45,147 nucleotides of DNA from Bacteroidota bacterium (GCA_016928255.1 JAFGLB010000091.1:1-45147), one strand, 5' to 3'. Shown: positions 1-8,191, counted from the stretch's first letter. Notes: a model not told the origin generated them from the letters alone. Translations and numbers: made by a program.

Positions 1-1
1 C

Positions 2-48
2 ACTTTCGTAAAGTTATCAAGTTCAAGGCGTGAGGACTTTACGAAAGT
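2..48. repeat. Inverted repeat with palindromic arms (copy 1)
   Basis: The arms ACTTTCGTAAAGT (2-14) and ACTTTACGAAAGT (36-48) are exact reverse complements separated by 21 bases. Each arm is itself a near-palindrome around an odd centre. The same architecture recurs at 18741-18784, 37102-37135 and 37405-37454 with different arm sequences, so it is treated as one family of REP-like or hairpin elements. The sequence from here to about 216 holds no gene that I can support. Confidence 0.7.
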
Positions 49-216
49 TACTTACTTCTTGCATTTACACGGGAAAAACATAATATTAAACTCAAAACCA
101 TTACCAGACAGGTGGAGATTCAGAAAGGTTTTTTGCTAATTTGAATGATTTCTATTCACAATATGCGCAATAAGTCTGGCAAAGCCATTCAGATGTTAGA
201 TGACAACTAAGTAGAC

Positions 217-714
217 ATGGATAAAGAAAATGAAATATTTGAATACGAATGGTGGAAGGTATTTATCGGATATGTTATTCTATTTATTGTGTCTGTAATA
301 TTTTTAACGGCAATTATTTTTGGTATTCAAGTTACAGAAGATCGTTATTCATTAATTCAACTCATTGGCCTTGCCTTTTTTGGTATTATGGGTTTGTTAT
401 TCTCTATCAGTGGTATATGGATAATCCGATTCGTTCCAAAGCTAGTAACATTTAAACAAGACAATATTGTTGTTCTCTATCCCTTTGGAAAGGAAAAAGT
501 ATTCCTATACAAAGAAATCGATCGTATAATAGTATTACCTCCAATTATAAAAAGAAGTCAATTGTTAACAACTTCCTGGTCACCCTATAAATTCAGAATT
601 TACTTTTCTGATACCAGCAGAATATTTATTAATTCGGATCGATTAGTAAATTTTCCTGTTTTTTTTGATAGAATAAAGAATAAAGGTTCAATTCCAATAA
701 TCGAACAAAAATAG
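217..714 (+). CDS. Small membrane protein with two TM helices and a PH-like cytosolic tail
   Basis: This is a 165-residue protein of unknown function. Two hydrophobic helices (about residues 15-38 and 47-70) form an N-terminal hairpin. A soluble beta-rich segment follows (about 75-160) with alternating hydrophobic residues, resembling bacterial PH-like or YcxB-type domains. That resemblance is a fold-level guess. No catalytic motif is visible. The gene stands alone, is AT-rich compared with its neighbours, and is preceded by a weak ribosome-binding site and the palindromic repeat at 2-48. The S46 peptidase starts 170 bases downstream behind its own strong Shine-Dalgarno, so the two need not be cotranscribed. 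Confidence 0.7.
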   Translation: MDKENEIFEYEWWKVFIGYVILFIVSVIFLTAIIFGIQVTEDRYSLIQLIGLAFFGIMGLLFSISGIWIIRFVPKLVTFKQDNIVVLYPFGKEKVFLYKEIDRIIVLPPIIKRSQLLTTSWSPYKFRIYFSDTSRIFINSDRLVNFPVFFDRIKNKGSIPIIEQK

Positions 715-884
715 TTTTTATTGAATGCTGACTAATCAATAAATCAACGATTTTAGAATTGTTATAAAGTAAGCATTATATTTCTGGTAAATTAACCACT
801 TCAAATAGGAATAAATCAAGAGAATTATTAATCCTATCCGCTTTTAAAGAAATTGTCAAATTAATATTCTAAAGGAGTACTTAC

Positions 885-3032
885 ATGAAAAGACTTTTTC
901 TAGTTATCCTCATCTCGTTATTCTGGATCATTCCTTCCGGTGCGCAGGAAGGCATGTGGATTTTTACACAGCTCAACAAACTGGATCTGAAAAAGAAGGG
1001 TCTGCAAATACCGGTTAACCAGGTATACAGTCCCGACAAACCTTCAATAGCCGATGCGGTTGTGCAGCTCGGCGGGGGCACGGCCTCCTTTGTTTCTCCC
1101 GAAGGCCTGCTTATCACAAATCATCATGTCGCCTATACAGCTCTCCAGCGCAATTCTTCCGTATCAAGCGATTATCTCACAAAAGGTTTTTTGGCCAAAG
1201 ACCGCTCTGAAGAAATTCAGGCCCCGGGATACGAAGCACTCCTGATGACTAAGATGAAAGACGTTACTGCTGAAATTCTCCAAGCAGCAAAGGGCATACA
1301 GGATCCCGTACAGCGTAATAAAACTATTGAAACCAAAATCGCCGCAATGACCGATTCGCTAGAAAAAGATAAGGATGATATACGTGCAACCATTGCACCC
1401 ATGTATAACGGCAAACAATATATTCTTTACGTATATAAGGTTTTTAAAGATATTCGGATTGTATATTCTCCGCCTCTGGCTATCGGAAAGTTCGGCGGCG
1501 AAATTGACAACTGGATGTGGCCGCGGCATACGGGAGATTTTTCTTTCATGCGTGTGTATGTATCGCCCGAGGGTAAAGGAAAAGAGTTTGATAAAAACAA
1601 TATCCCTTACAAACCGAAGGTCTGGCTGAAAACCGCAGGCAGGAATCTGCGGGATGGAGATTTTACATTCATCATCGGCTATCCCGGATTCACAACCCGC
1701 TACAGAACATCGAACTCGGCTAACTGGAATTATAAATATAATTTTCCATCGGCTATAAAAAATTTCGAAGAAGTTATCAGTCTACTCGACGAAACGACGA
1801 AGAATGATCCTGAAGGAAAACTTAAAGTTGCCAATCAGAAGACCGGACTGGCAAATGTGCTGAAGAATTACCAGGGACAGGTCGAGGCCATGAATAAAAT
1901 CAATTTTGTTCAAAAGAAACTCGATTTTGAAAAAGAAATGATGGAATGGGTCGATAAAGATCCAGCACGAAAAGAAAAATACGGAAACATTTTAAACGAT
2001 ATCAAAGCGCTGTACGCCGAGCTAGCAAAAACGAGGGAAAGAGATAATGTGTTCGGCATTACTGCCGGTTTTGGAGGTGTACCGCTCGGAACGGCAATTC
2101 TTATTTACGGTACTGTAAAAGAAAGAGAAAAACCGGAAGCAGAACGGCAGCCCGGATTGACTGAAAAAAACATAGAAAGAATCGTCGATAACCTGAAATT
2201 TCAATATGCCGATTATTACGAACCCGTGGAAAAAGCGCTGATGATCAGGGCATTGAAAATGGCAGATGAATTGACTGCGGATCAGCGTATAACAGTATTG
2301 GAAAATATTCTTCGTTCCCCGTCAAAAACAATTGAGCAATTCGTTGATGAAGCATTTAAAACATCAAAACTGCTCAATTTAGAATACGCACAATCACTCT
2401 TCAAAAAGTCATCCGTCGAACTCGATACACTCAACGATCCGTTCATTAATATAGCAAAGCTGACCTATCCCTTAAGCGAAGAGATTGCCAAAACCAATGA
2501 GAATTTTGCCGCAAAGGTAACCGAACTTAGGAAACAGTATATAGATGCATTGTACGAATGGAAAGGAACGAACCTTTATCCCGATGCGAACCGTACAGTG
2601 CGCTTCACCTACGGGACAGTAAAGGGATACAGTCCAGCCGATGCCGTATTGTACCGTCCTTTTACCACGCTTCGAGGCGTTATTGAGAAAAATACAGGCG
2701 TTGAACCTTTCGATGTTCCGCCTGGATTATCTGAGCTGTACAAAAAGAAAGATTACGAAAAATTTATGGATCCGCTGCTGAAAGATGTGCCTGTAGCATT
2801 TACACATCTTGGAGATATTACCGGTGGCAACAGCGGAAGTCCGGTCATGAATGCCCGTGGAGAAATTGTAGGCGTTGCATTTGACGGCAATTATGAAGCT
2901 ATGATCAGTGATTGGCAGTACGACGGTGAATTGCAGAGAGTTATTTCAGTAGATATTCGTTATGTGCTCTTTATAACACAGAAATATGCCGGTGCGGATT
3001 TTATACTCAAAGAAATGGGCGTAATTAAATAG
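885..3032 (+). CDS. S46 family dipeptidyl-peptidase, DPP7-like
   Basis: This is a serine exopeptidase of the S46 family (DPP7/DPP11), which releases dipeptides from the N-terminus of oligopeptides in the periplasm. The 715 residues match the family length. A Sec signal peptide ends near residue 20 (PSGA|QEG). Triad signatures are visible: the TNHH motif (His80/81), RHTGDF (Asp218) and GGNSGSP (Ser650). The residue 18 positions after the catalytic Ser is Gly668. In characterised enzymes Gly there goes with DPP7 (hydrophobic P1), and Arg goes with DPP11 (Asp/Glu P1), so I infer DPP7-type specificity. A strong AAGGAG sits 9 bases before the ATG. The gene may be monocistronic or may read through to the unknown gene at 3138. 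Confidence 0.95.
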   Translation: MKRLFLVILISLFWIIPSGAQEGMWIFTQLNKLDLKKKGLQIPVNQVYSPDKPSIADAVVQLGGGTASFVSPEGLLITNHHVAYTALQRNSSVSSDYLTKGFLAKDRSEEIQAPGYEALLMTKMKDVTAEILQAAKGIQDPVQRNKTIETKIAAMTDSLEKDKDDIRATIAPMYNGKQYILYVYKVFKDIRIVYSPPLAIGKFGGEIDNWMWPRHTGDFSFMRVYVSPEGKGKEFDKNNIPYKPKVWLKTAGRNLRDGDFTFIIGYPGFTTRYRTSNSANWNYKYNFPSAIKNFEEVISLLDETTKNDPEGKLKVANQKTGLANVLKNYQGQVEAMNKINFVQKKLDFEKEMMEWVDKDPARKEKYGNILNDIKALYAELAKTRERDNVFGITAGFGGVPLGTAILIYGTVKEREKPEAERQPGLTEKNIERIVDNLKFQYADYYEPVEKALMIRALKMADELTADQRITVLENILRSPSKTIEQFVDEAFKTSKLLNLEYAQSLFKKSSVELDTLNDPFINIAKLTYPLSEEIAKTNENFAAKVTELRKQYIDALYEWKGTNLYPDANRTVRFTYGTVKGYSPADAVLYRPFTTLRGVIEKNTGVEPFDVPPGLSELYKKKDYEKFMDPLLKDVPVAFTHLGDITGGNSGSPVMNARGEIVGVAFDGNYEAMISDWQYDGELQRVISVDIRYVLFITQKYAGADFILKEMGVIK

Positions 3033-3110
3033 GCAAATTTTTCTGTTGAAGAATCGAAGACAAACGACAGGAATAAATAATTTTTAATTGACTAAAATCG
3101 AAATAGAACG

Positions 3111-3138
3111 TATTATTCTAAAAAGAGTTAGAATAATA
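3111..3138 (+). promoter_or_regulatory. AU-rich hairpin presenting the ribosome-binding site of the next gene
   Basis: The arms TATTATTCTAA (3111-3121) and TTAGAATAATA (3128-3138) are exact 11-base reverse complements with a 6-base loop, AAAGAG. The purine-rich loop is the only Shine-Dalgarno candidate for the gene starting at 3138. The A of its start codon is the last base of the stem. Only one pair is G-C, so the stem is weak. A role in translation control is inference. Confidence 0.5.
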
Positions 3139-3893
3139 TGAGCGGATTGGAAGTTGAAATAAACGGATCGAAAGTAAGAGCGGATTTAAATGACGACGGT
3201 TGGATCGTATGCCAATGCGAAGTCGGAGCTCTTGCAGTGCCCGGTTTGATACAGGGAAAGGATATTCCCGACAGTGCTCATATCTTTGTTCACGGCCGCG
3301 AAGAGCGGTCATCTCACGATTCAAAGGGAAAACAATGGCTTGATCAATCACTGACAGTTCAATCACTGCAGATCAAGTCCACTGTCCGTGTACGGGTTTT
3401 GCACAGTCTGTCTGCTCTGCCCAAGCCGGGATACAGGCCCAGAGCTTCTGCTAGGCAGCTGCAGCGTTTTATTTCATCCAAAATGCGTGCGGCGGAACAT
3501 TTGTTGGAAAAGAGTGTAAAGCACGGCTTGCCGCCGGAACCGGATTTTTCCAGACTTTTTGCACTCGAACCGGCAGGTATTTGCCTGCGTATGGTCAGCG
3601 ATCCTATACTTCATGTTTTTGCGGGTGCACCGAAAGGCGTAGTAATTGCTTCGATTGAATTCAGACGATCCGGCGCTCTGGAGACTCTATCTGTCGAAGT
3701 ACGCGGCAGTTCTCCATCGCATCCCGATTCGCTTTATTACTGGGCGCGCGGGCCTATCTATACTGATGAAATAACACTTGCAATTGAAAAAGGCGGTGAA
3801 CCTGACCCGGTGCGTATCCTGCCATGCGATCCATATCTCAGGAAACGGTACGAGCAAAAATTATACGATGTACTCGCAAACGAGCTGAAATAA
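3138..3893 (+). CDS. Unrecognised soluble protein
   Basis: I do not recognise this 251-residue protein. It has no signal peptide, TM helix or known motif. The N-terminal ~60 residues look beta-rich (a VEINGSKVRADLNDDGWIV-like start with CQC at about 26-28). A basic helical stretch around residues 95-130 has several Arg and Lys. The C-terminal part is a mixed alpha/beta domain ending in a charged helix. Codon use and GC are somewhat higher than in the first gene of the window, and the reading frame is intact with few alternative ORFs of quality. It follows the S46 peptidase by 105 bases and ends at a clear terminator. An enzyme, nucleic-acid-binding or assembly role cannot be chosen from the sequence alone. 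Confidence 0.75.
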   Translation: MSGLEVEINGSKVRADLNDDGWIVCQCEVGALAVPGLIQGKDIPDSAHIFVHGREERSSHDSKGKQWLDQSLTVQSLQIKSTVRVRVLHSLSALPKPGYRPRASARQLQRFISSKMRAAEHLLEKSVKHGLPPEPDFSRLFALEPAGICLRMVSDPILHVFAGAPKGVVIASIEFRRSGALETLSVEVRGSSPSHPDSLYYWARGPIYTDEITLAIEKGGEPDPVRILPCDPYLRKRYEQKLYDVLANELK

Positions 3894-3916
3894 GTTTAAC
3901 TGGGTATTAATTATTT

Positions 3917-3953
3917 AAAAAGCCGGTTATGTAAGATAACCGGCCTTTTTTTT
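3917..3953. terminator. Bidirectional intrinsic terminator
   Basis: A perfect 9-bp stem, GCCGGTTAT/ATAACCGGC (3922-3930 with 3936-3944), has a 5-base loop, an A-tract on its left and an eight-T tract on its right. It separates the plus-strand gene ending at 3893 from the convergent esterase gene ending at 3987 and should serve both. Confidence 0.9.
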
Positions 3954-3986
3954 ATTTAAAATACATTTTCGTTATAATAATCATTC

Positions 3987-5132
3987 TTACTTGATTTTTT
4001 TCGCAAAGAATGATGCACCATATGTCTGGACATTCATTCCCGTGACTTTTCCATTTTCATCTTTAGCAAAGCTCCCGTTCATAAATGCACCTTTTACATA
4101 AAATTCATTTTCCGAAGCTGCATGCACTCTTACAGTAAAATTATCCGGCGTCTGGATTACAAGATTACTCTTGTCAACTTTTACTTTGAATACAGTATTA
4201 GCATCGGCTGCATATTCGCCGGCGTATTGACTTAATATTTTCTTATCGAGATTCAAAGACGGCCGTTCAAATACATATTGGAGTGCTCTGTTATACCCCT
4301 CGGGTTTTGTTCCGGAATGTCCTGATCCTTTAATTACCTGAGTCTTAATTTCGAGGCCTTTGACTTTGCAGTCTGTTATTGCTTTTGTTAATTTTCCAAA
4401 CCCGTTGTTTAAATCTTCATATTCACCCATATACATATACACCTTAACGGGGTGCGACAAATTTACCTTTGAAAATTTATCCATACATTTTTTTATTGAA
4501 GAGTTATCCCATTCATGGGCAGGACTGCCGGGTATGTAATGATTAAACAAATCCGGCTCCGTAAACAGTGCATAGAGCGTGAACAAACCTCCGAAAGAAT
4601 GTCCGGCCAGTGTACGGTTGTTTTTGTCTGTCCGGTATTTTAAATCGACGAAAGGTATAGCTTCTTTTTTTATAAACGACAGAAATTTTTCAGCGTTGCC
4701 GTACCTTGCCGGCTGTCCTGCGTCGGTAGGACTCAGATCAAAGGCGCGGCGTGTGTCATAATTCGGATTTTCACCGCCCCAGGTAATTCCGACAATAATG
4801 GTATTGGGCATAAATCCGTCGTAATATTGATCGCCATAAATAGCAGTTACAAGCGGAAAGTCCCACTGACTATCCAGCAAATAAACGACCGGAAATATTT
4901 TTGTTGTATCACCGTACTGCTGCGGCAGGCTTATATGCAGGACATATTCCTGTCCCGTGATTGCAGAATTGATTTTTAGAACCTGTGAACCTGCTATAGC
5001 AAACTCAGGCTGTGCTGACTGAATATCACCGGCCATTTTGGCTTGTCCCTGATTTACTATCAGACTTATAAAAAAAACAGATATCACAATTGCTTTGAAA
5101 ATGAATAATCCACAACTTTGCGTAGATTTCAT
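3987..5132 (-). CDS. Secreted alpha/beta-hydrolase esterase (Esterase_D/CE1-like) with C-terminal DUF3471-like domain
   Basis: This is a PF00756-type putative esterase. I place the start at 5132, which gives 381 residues. An AAAAGGA ribosome-binding site lies just upstream and the protein then opens with a good signal peptide (a hydrophobic run ending about VNQGQA). The longer frame to 5222 adds 30 residues that hide the signal. The nucleophile elbow is GHSFGG (Ser179), His272 lies in GSGHSG, and the acid is probably near Glu237 or Asp240. The last ~80 residues (YAGEY...) resemble the DUF3471 domain found after serine hydrolases. The fold covers siderophore esterases, S-formylglutathione hydrolases and CE1 acetyl-xylan/feruloyl esterases. 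Beside a xylan locus CE1-like activity is attractive but unproven. Confidence 0.88.
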   Translation of the reverse strand: MKSTQSCGLFIFKAIVISVFFISLIVNQGQAKMAGDIQSAQPEFAIAGSQVLKINSAITGQEYVLHISLPQQYGDTTKIFPVVYLLDSQWDFPLVTAIYGDQYYDGFMPNTIIVGITWGGENPNYDTRRAFDLSPTDAGQPARYGNAEKFLSFIKKEAIPFVDLKYRTDKNNRTLAGHSFGGLFTLYALFTEPDLFNHYIPGSPAHEWDNSSIKKCMDKFSKVNLSHPVKVYMYMGEYEDLNNGFGKLTKAITDCKVKGLEIKTQVIKGSGHSGTKPEGYNRALQYVFERPSLNLDKKILSQYAGEYAADANTVFKVKVDKSNLVIQTPDNFTVRVHAASENEFYVKGAFMNGSFAKDENGKVTGMNVQTYGASFFAKKIK

Positions 5133-5250
5133 ATATTTTCCTTTTATTAAATTGGTTGAAAACAGAAATAATTTGGTATCGTTAGTTATATATCCGTTTC
5201 TGCCGATAATATATATACGCAATAATCGTTTTTCTGTTTCGTTTTTTTGT

Positions 5251-5280
5251 AAAAAAAAGGGATTTCATCATTGAAATCCC
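5251..5280 (-). terminator. Terminator of the methyl-transfer operon
   Basis: The stem GGGATTTCA/TGAAATCCC (5259-5267 with 5272-5280) has a 4-base loop. On the minus strand it is followed by an eight-T run. It lies 28 bases past the stop of the UroD-family methyltransferase and separates it from the esterase downstream. Confidence 0.88.
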
Positions 5281-5308
5281 TTTACAGATATGATCTTAAA
5301 TGCCGTTA

Positions 5309-6334
5309 TTATTTTCTTACTGCATTTATAAACGTTTTAATTGCTTCCGAAGATACATTTGGAGGCATGCCGCCGCCGCAGGAAAAGATAACCTTTGATT
5401 TATCTTTCAGCGAATCAACCAGCTCCGTTGTAACAGAAGTAATTTTGGCATTATCGCCGCTTGCCAGGACATCGCGCGGCGGGATATTGCCGAGCAGTGT
5501 TACTTTATTTTGAGTTGCCTGTTTCAATTCGTTCAACGTAACATCAAATCCCATGTTGAAAAAGTTGATTCCAAATTCGGGTAAAATCGGTGCGGACACT
5601 TTGCAAGGGGCGTCATTATGCAGGAATTTTACCGAAACGTTCGGGCTGTAGAGCTCCTTGAAATAAGGCAGTCCAAAATTACGAAATTCCTCTTCACCCA
5701 TAAATCCGATTATATCATCAAGAAGAAAAATACCGTCTATCGAAGGAAAAGTCTCCATTTGCAGGCCAAGCCAGTCTTTAAGATATGCTGTAATTTTCTT
5801 CATCAATACTTCTGCCTTATCCGGCTGCATCATCATTGTAGTCAGGAATTCGGTAGAGCCCATCAAGTAGCTTGCTATATTCAAAGGTCCGCGTGCTACT
5901 GCAAATCTGATTTTATGGCCGGCTGCTTCAATTTTCGGCTGTGCAAGTTTCAAGCGGTTCAGCATAAACGGCAGGAGTCCGTCTGTTTTCGGATTCGGCT
6001 GCGGCAAGTTATCGATATCGTCTGCCGATTGTATTACCCTGTGGGCATGCGGAAATTCGTTTTCGGGGAATGTACAGCGTGCCCCGAATGCCGAAGGTTC
6101 GGTGCACATACCGAACTCCGACCAGAAACCCGGCAGGAATATGACATCCGGAAAATCGTTTAAAGCTTTCAGATTAGCTTTCAGCCAAAGTTCGTCGTTC
6201 GAAAAATAGTCGAGTATTTTTATCCCGTACCAATTCGGCAGCCAGGGACAATCAATAATAAAACCGATGGGTGCCGGTTTTACAGTTTCGCCGTTGATTA
6301 CCTTTTTTAATATTTCCCATTGTTGATCCGTCAT
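5309..6334 (-). CDS. UroD/MtaA-family corrinoid-linked methyltransferase
   Basis: This is a 341-residue member of the uroporphyrinogen decarboxylase superfamily. Its neighbours (a B12 carrier and a homocysteine methyltransferase) point to the MtaA/MtbA/MtvB-like methyltransferase branch rather than haem synthesis. In MtaA-type enzymes zinc is held by His-x-Cys plus a distal Cys. Here the matching positions appear to be His239-Asn-Asp241 and Cys319 in FSCGGG, so one thiol ligand is replaced by Asp. The true decarboxylase N-terminal Arg motif is not seen. There is a good ribosome-binding site (AAAGGAAA) before the ATG. It is the last gene of the operon, 96 bases after the methyltransferase, and ends at a strong terminator. 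The substrate is unknown; an O-methyl or N-methyl donor is expected. Confidence 0.85.
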   Translation of the reverse strand: MTDQQWEILKKVINGETVKPAPIGFIIDCPWLPNWYGIKILDYFSNDELWLKANLKALNDFPDVIFLPGFWSEFGMCTEPSAFGARCTFPENEFPHAHRVIQSADDIDNLPQPNPKTDGLLPFMLNRLKLAQPKIEAAGHKIRFAVARGPLNIASYLMGSTEFLTTMMMQPDKAEVLMKKITAYLKDWLGLQMETFPSIDGIFLLDDIIGFMGEEEFRNFGLPYFKELYSPNVSVKFLHNDAPCKVSAPILPEFGINFFNMGFDVTLNELKQATQNKVTLLGNIPPRDVLASGDNAKITSVTTELVDSLKDKSKVIFSCGGGMPPNVSSEAIKTFINAVRK

Positions 6335-6430
6335 TACCTGTTTCCTTTGATTTAATACACAATTTATTTTTCCAGTTAAACGCGGTAACTATTAAAGATA
6401 GGGAATGGATATTCACGAGAATGACAATAT

Positions 6431-7312
6431 CTATCCTTTTATTACTTTTGCCATTGCCCGTATATGTTCCGGAGTTGTTCCGCAGCATCCTCCGATAATA
6501 TTGGCACCGCTCTCCACCAGGCTGTTAATTTTTGACGCCATCATTTCAGGGGTCTCCAGAAAACATGTCATACCATCCTTCATTACCGGTTTTCCAGCAT
6601 TGGCATGCACAAGCACCGGCGTGGTTTTATCGACACTCCTGATTTCCTTTACAACATCAACCATCTGATCGAATCCGTTTCCGCAATTCGAACCGATTAT
6701 AGAAGCACCTGCGGCTCTAACCGCGCGTGCCATTTCGGCGGGTGATACACCCATCATTGTGCGAAATTCTCCTGTAACTGTTTTATCAAAAGTGAATGTG
6801 CAAGCGACTTCCAGTCCCGTCGATTCCCGTGCCGCTCTGATTGCTATAACAGCTTCATCGATAGCAGACATGGTCTCTATACAAATAGCATCTACACCGC
6901 CTTTTTTCAGCGCCTCCGCCTGCATGTAAAAATCGTTATACAGGGTATCTTCCGAGACCTCTCCCATCAGGAGCATAACTCCCGAAGGGCCAATGGAACC
7001 GAGAACAAAATGGCCGGGGCCTGCTGCTGTACGTGAAATATCAGCCGCGGCTTCATTCAATTCCTTACATCTATCCTCGAGCCCGTAATGCCTGAGTTTA
7101 GTAGGGCTGGCGCCGAAACTATTTGTAAGTATAATATCGGCACCGGCATCGATATAGCTCTTGGCAATCGTCAGCACATCGCTTCGATGTGTAACGTTCC
7201 ACAATTCAGGACATTCTCCGATCTGTAGTCCGCGTTTATGAAGCAATGTACCCCACGCTCCATCAGAAAGAAGAACCTTGCGATCATGGAGGGCTTCAAG
7301 GATTGATTTCAT
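6431..7312 (-). CDS. Homocysteine S-methyltransferase (MetH N-terminal/BHMT-like)
   Basis: This stand-alone 293-residue homocysteine-binding TIM barrel (PF02574) transfers a methyl group to homocysteine to make methionine. The zinc site is complete: Cys210 in GSNCGNG and Cys276-Cys277 in GGCCGTTPEH. The N-terminal DGAWGT and TNSFGA motifs are also typical. There is no folate or B12 domain, so it represents only the acceptor module of a MetH-type enzyme. Its ATG lies 3 bases after the stop of the upstream corrinoid protein, which implies translational coupling and a methylcobalamin donor supplied in trans. Betaine-homocysteine methyltransferase activity without B12 is an alternative, made less likely by the gene order. 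Confidence 0.92.
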   Translation of the reverse strand: MKSILEALHDRKVLLSDGAWGTLLHKRGLQIGECPELWNVTHRSDVLTIAKSYIDAGADIILTNSFGASPTKLRHYGLEDRCKELNEAAADISRTAAGPGHFVLGSIGPSGVMLLMGEVSEDTLYNDFYMQAEALKKGGVDAICIETMSAIDEAVIAIRAARESTGLEVACTFTFDKTVTGEFRTMMGVSPAEMARAVRAAGASIIGSNCGNGFDQMVDVVKEIRSVDKTTPVLVHANAGKPVMKDGMTCFLETPEMMASKINSLVESGANIIGGCCGTTPEHIRAMAKVIKG

Positions 7313-7315
7313 TTT

Positions 7316-7987
7316 TTACCCGCCGATACTTAACCTGTCGAGAAATGCAACAGCTCCTTGAGGATCCGACGAATATCCATCTGCACCCATCTTCATTGCT
7401 GCATCCATTGTCAGAGGAGCCCCGCCGACAATTACGTTCGTCGCCGGGAAATTTGATTTTATCTCTGCCACCGTCTTCGACATATTTACCATTGTCGTTG
7501 TTAATAAAGCACTTAGACCGACTGCACATCCGGGATGAGCTTTAATAGTATCAAGGAACTTCGGTGTTTTAACATCCACACCTAAATCTATTACTTCCCA
7601 GCCGTTCCCTTCTACCACCATGGCAACAAGATTCTTGCCTATATCGTGCAGATCACCTGCTACAGTACCAAGAACAAACTTACCCTTGGCTTTGACAGTC
7701 CCGGATTTGAAAAACGGTTTTAGATGTGCCATCACAGCATGCATAGCTTTAGCTGCCATTAAAAGTTCAGGAACAAATACTTCATTCTTGCTGAAACGTT
7801 CGCCGATTCTCTGCATTCCCGCATTGCAGGTCTGCAATATTTCATCCGGTTTAACACCTGCATCAAGCGCCTGGCGAGTCAATTCATCTGCACCTTCCTG
7901 GCCTTTCATATCATTAGGGAACGGCGACGCAATATTTACTTTTCCCCGCTCGACACAAACACCTATTCTATCTATCAATTCACTCAT
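7316..7987 (-). CDS. Corrinoid (B12-binding) methyl-carrier protein, MtaC/MtbC type
   Basis: This is a 223-residue two-domain corrinoid protein of the MttC/MtaC family. A helical cap domain occupies about residues 1-95. The Rossmann B12 domain follows, with the base-off signature GDLHDIG (lower axial ligand His114), then VGLSALLTTTM and a VIVGGAPL loop. It shuttles a methyl group between a substrate-specific methyltransferase and an acceptor enzyme. It is the first gene of a three-gene unit, with the homocysteine methyltransferase starting 3 bases past its stop. The ribosome-binding site is AGGA. No reductive activator (RACo/RamA type) is present in the window, so one would have to be encoded elsewhere. 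Confidence 0.93.
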   Translation of the reverse strand: MSELIDRIGVCVERGKVNIASPFPNDMKGQEGADELTRQALDAGVKPDEILQTCNAGMQRIGERFSKNEVFVPELLMAAKAMHAVMAHLKPFFKSGTVKAKGKFVLGTVAGDLHDIGKNLVAMVVEGNGWEVIDLGVDVKTPKFLDTIKAHPGCAVGLSALLTTTMVNMSKTVAEIKSNFPATNVIVGGAPLTMDAAMKMGADGYSSDPQGAVAFLDRLSIGG

Positions 7988-8058
7988 ATTTAAATCCTAA
8001 AGAACCGTTTAATGATTAGTAATGATTGTTAATTTCAGTCCATATAATATAAGATACG

Positions 8059-8069
8059 GTGCTAAGCAC
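8059..8069. promoter_or_regulatory. Short palindrome upstream of the corrinoid operon
   Basis: GTGCTAAGCAC is an 11-base palindrome with a single central base. It lies between the GH43 terminator and the corrinoid gene start, in the stretch that must carry any promoter of the methyl-transfer operon. It could be an operator half-site or chance. I see no SAM or cobalamin riboswitch in the ~200-base leader. Confidence 0.3.
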
Positions 8070-8079
8070 GAAAATTCAA

Positions 8080-8111
8080 TAAAAATCCGGCTAAAAAAAG
8101 TTATGCCGGAT
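8080..8111 (-). terminator. Terminator after the xylan glycosidase genes
   Basis: The stem ATCCGGC/GCCGGAT (8085-8091 with 8105-8111) has a 13-base loop. On the minus strand it is followed by TTTTTATT. It lies about 80 bases past the stop of the GH43 gene, so the glycosidase unit and the corrinoid unit are probably separate transcripts, possibly with read-through. Confidence 0.65.
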
Positions 8112-8191
8112 AAAAATTACCATGCCTTTTGGACGCGGTATAGTTGTTCTGGAAATGCTTTAACGAAGTCGGTAAATACAGCTAAAACAGA

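Noticed and set aside
106-169. Short in-frame stretch ending at a stop before the first gene, looking like a gene C-terminus
   Set aside because: Only about 20 codons are open before an upstream stop and there is no start codon, so a real or broken gene cannot be supported.
5133-5222. Thirty-residue N-terminal extension of the esterase frame
   Set aside because: The inner ATG at 5132 has a good ribosome-binding site and begins a proper signal peptide. The extension would bury the signal.
7988-8191. Possible SAM or cobalamin riboswitch upstream of the corrinoid operon
   Set aside because: The ~200-base leader shows only a terminator of the preceding unit and an 11-base palindrome. No B12-box-like or SAM-riboswitch core was seen.
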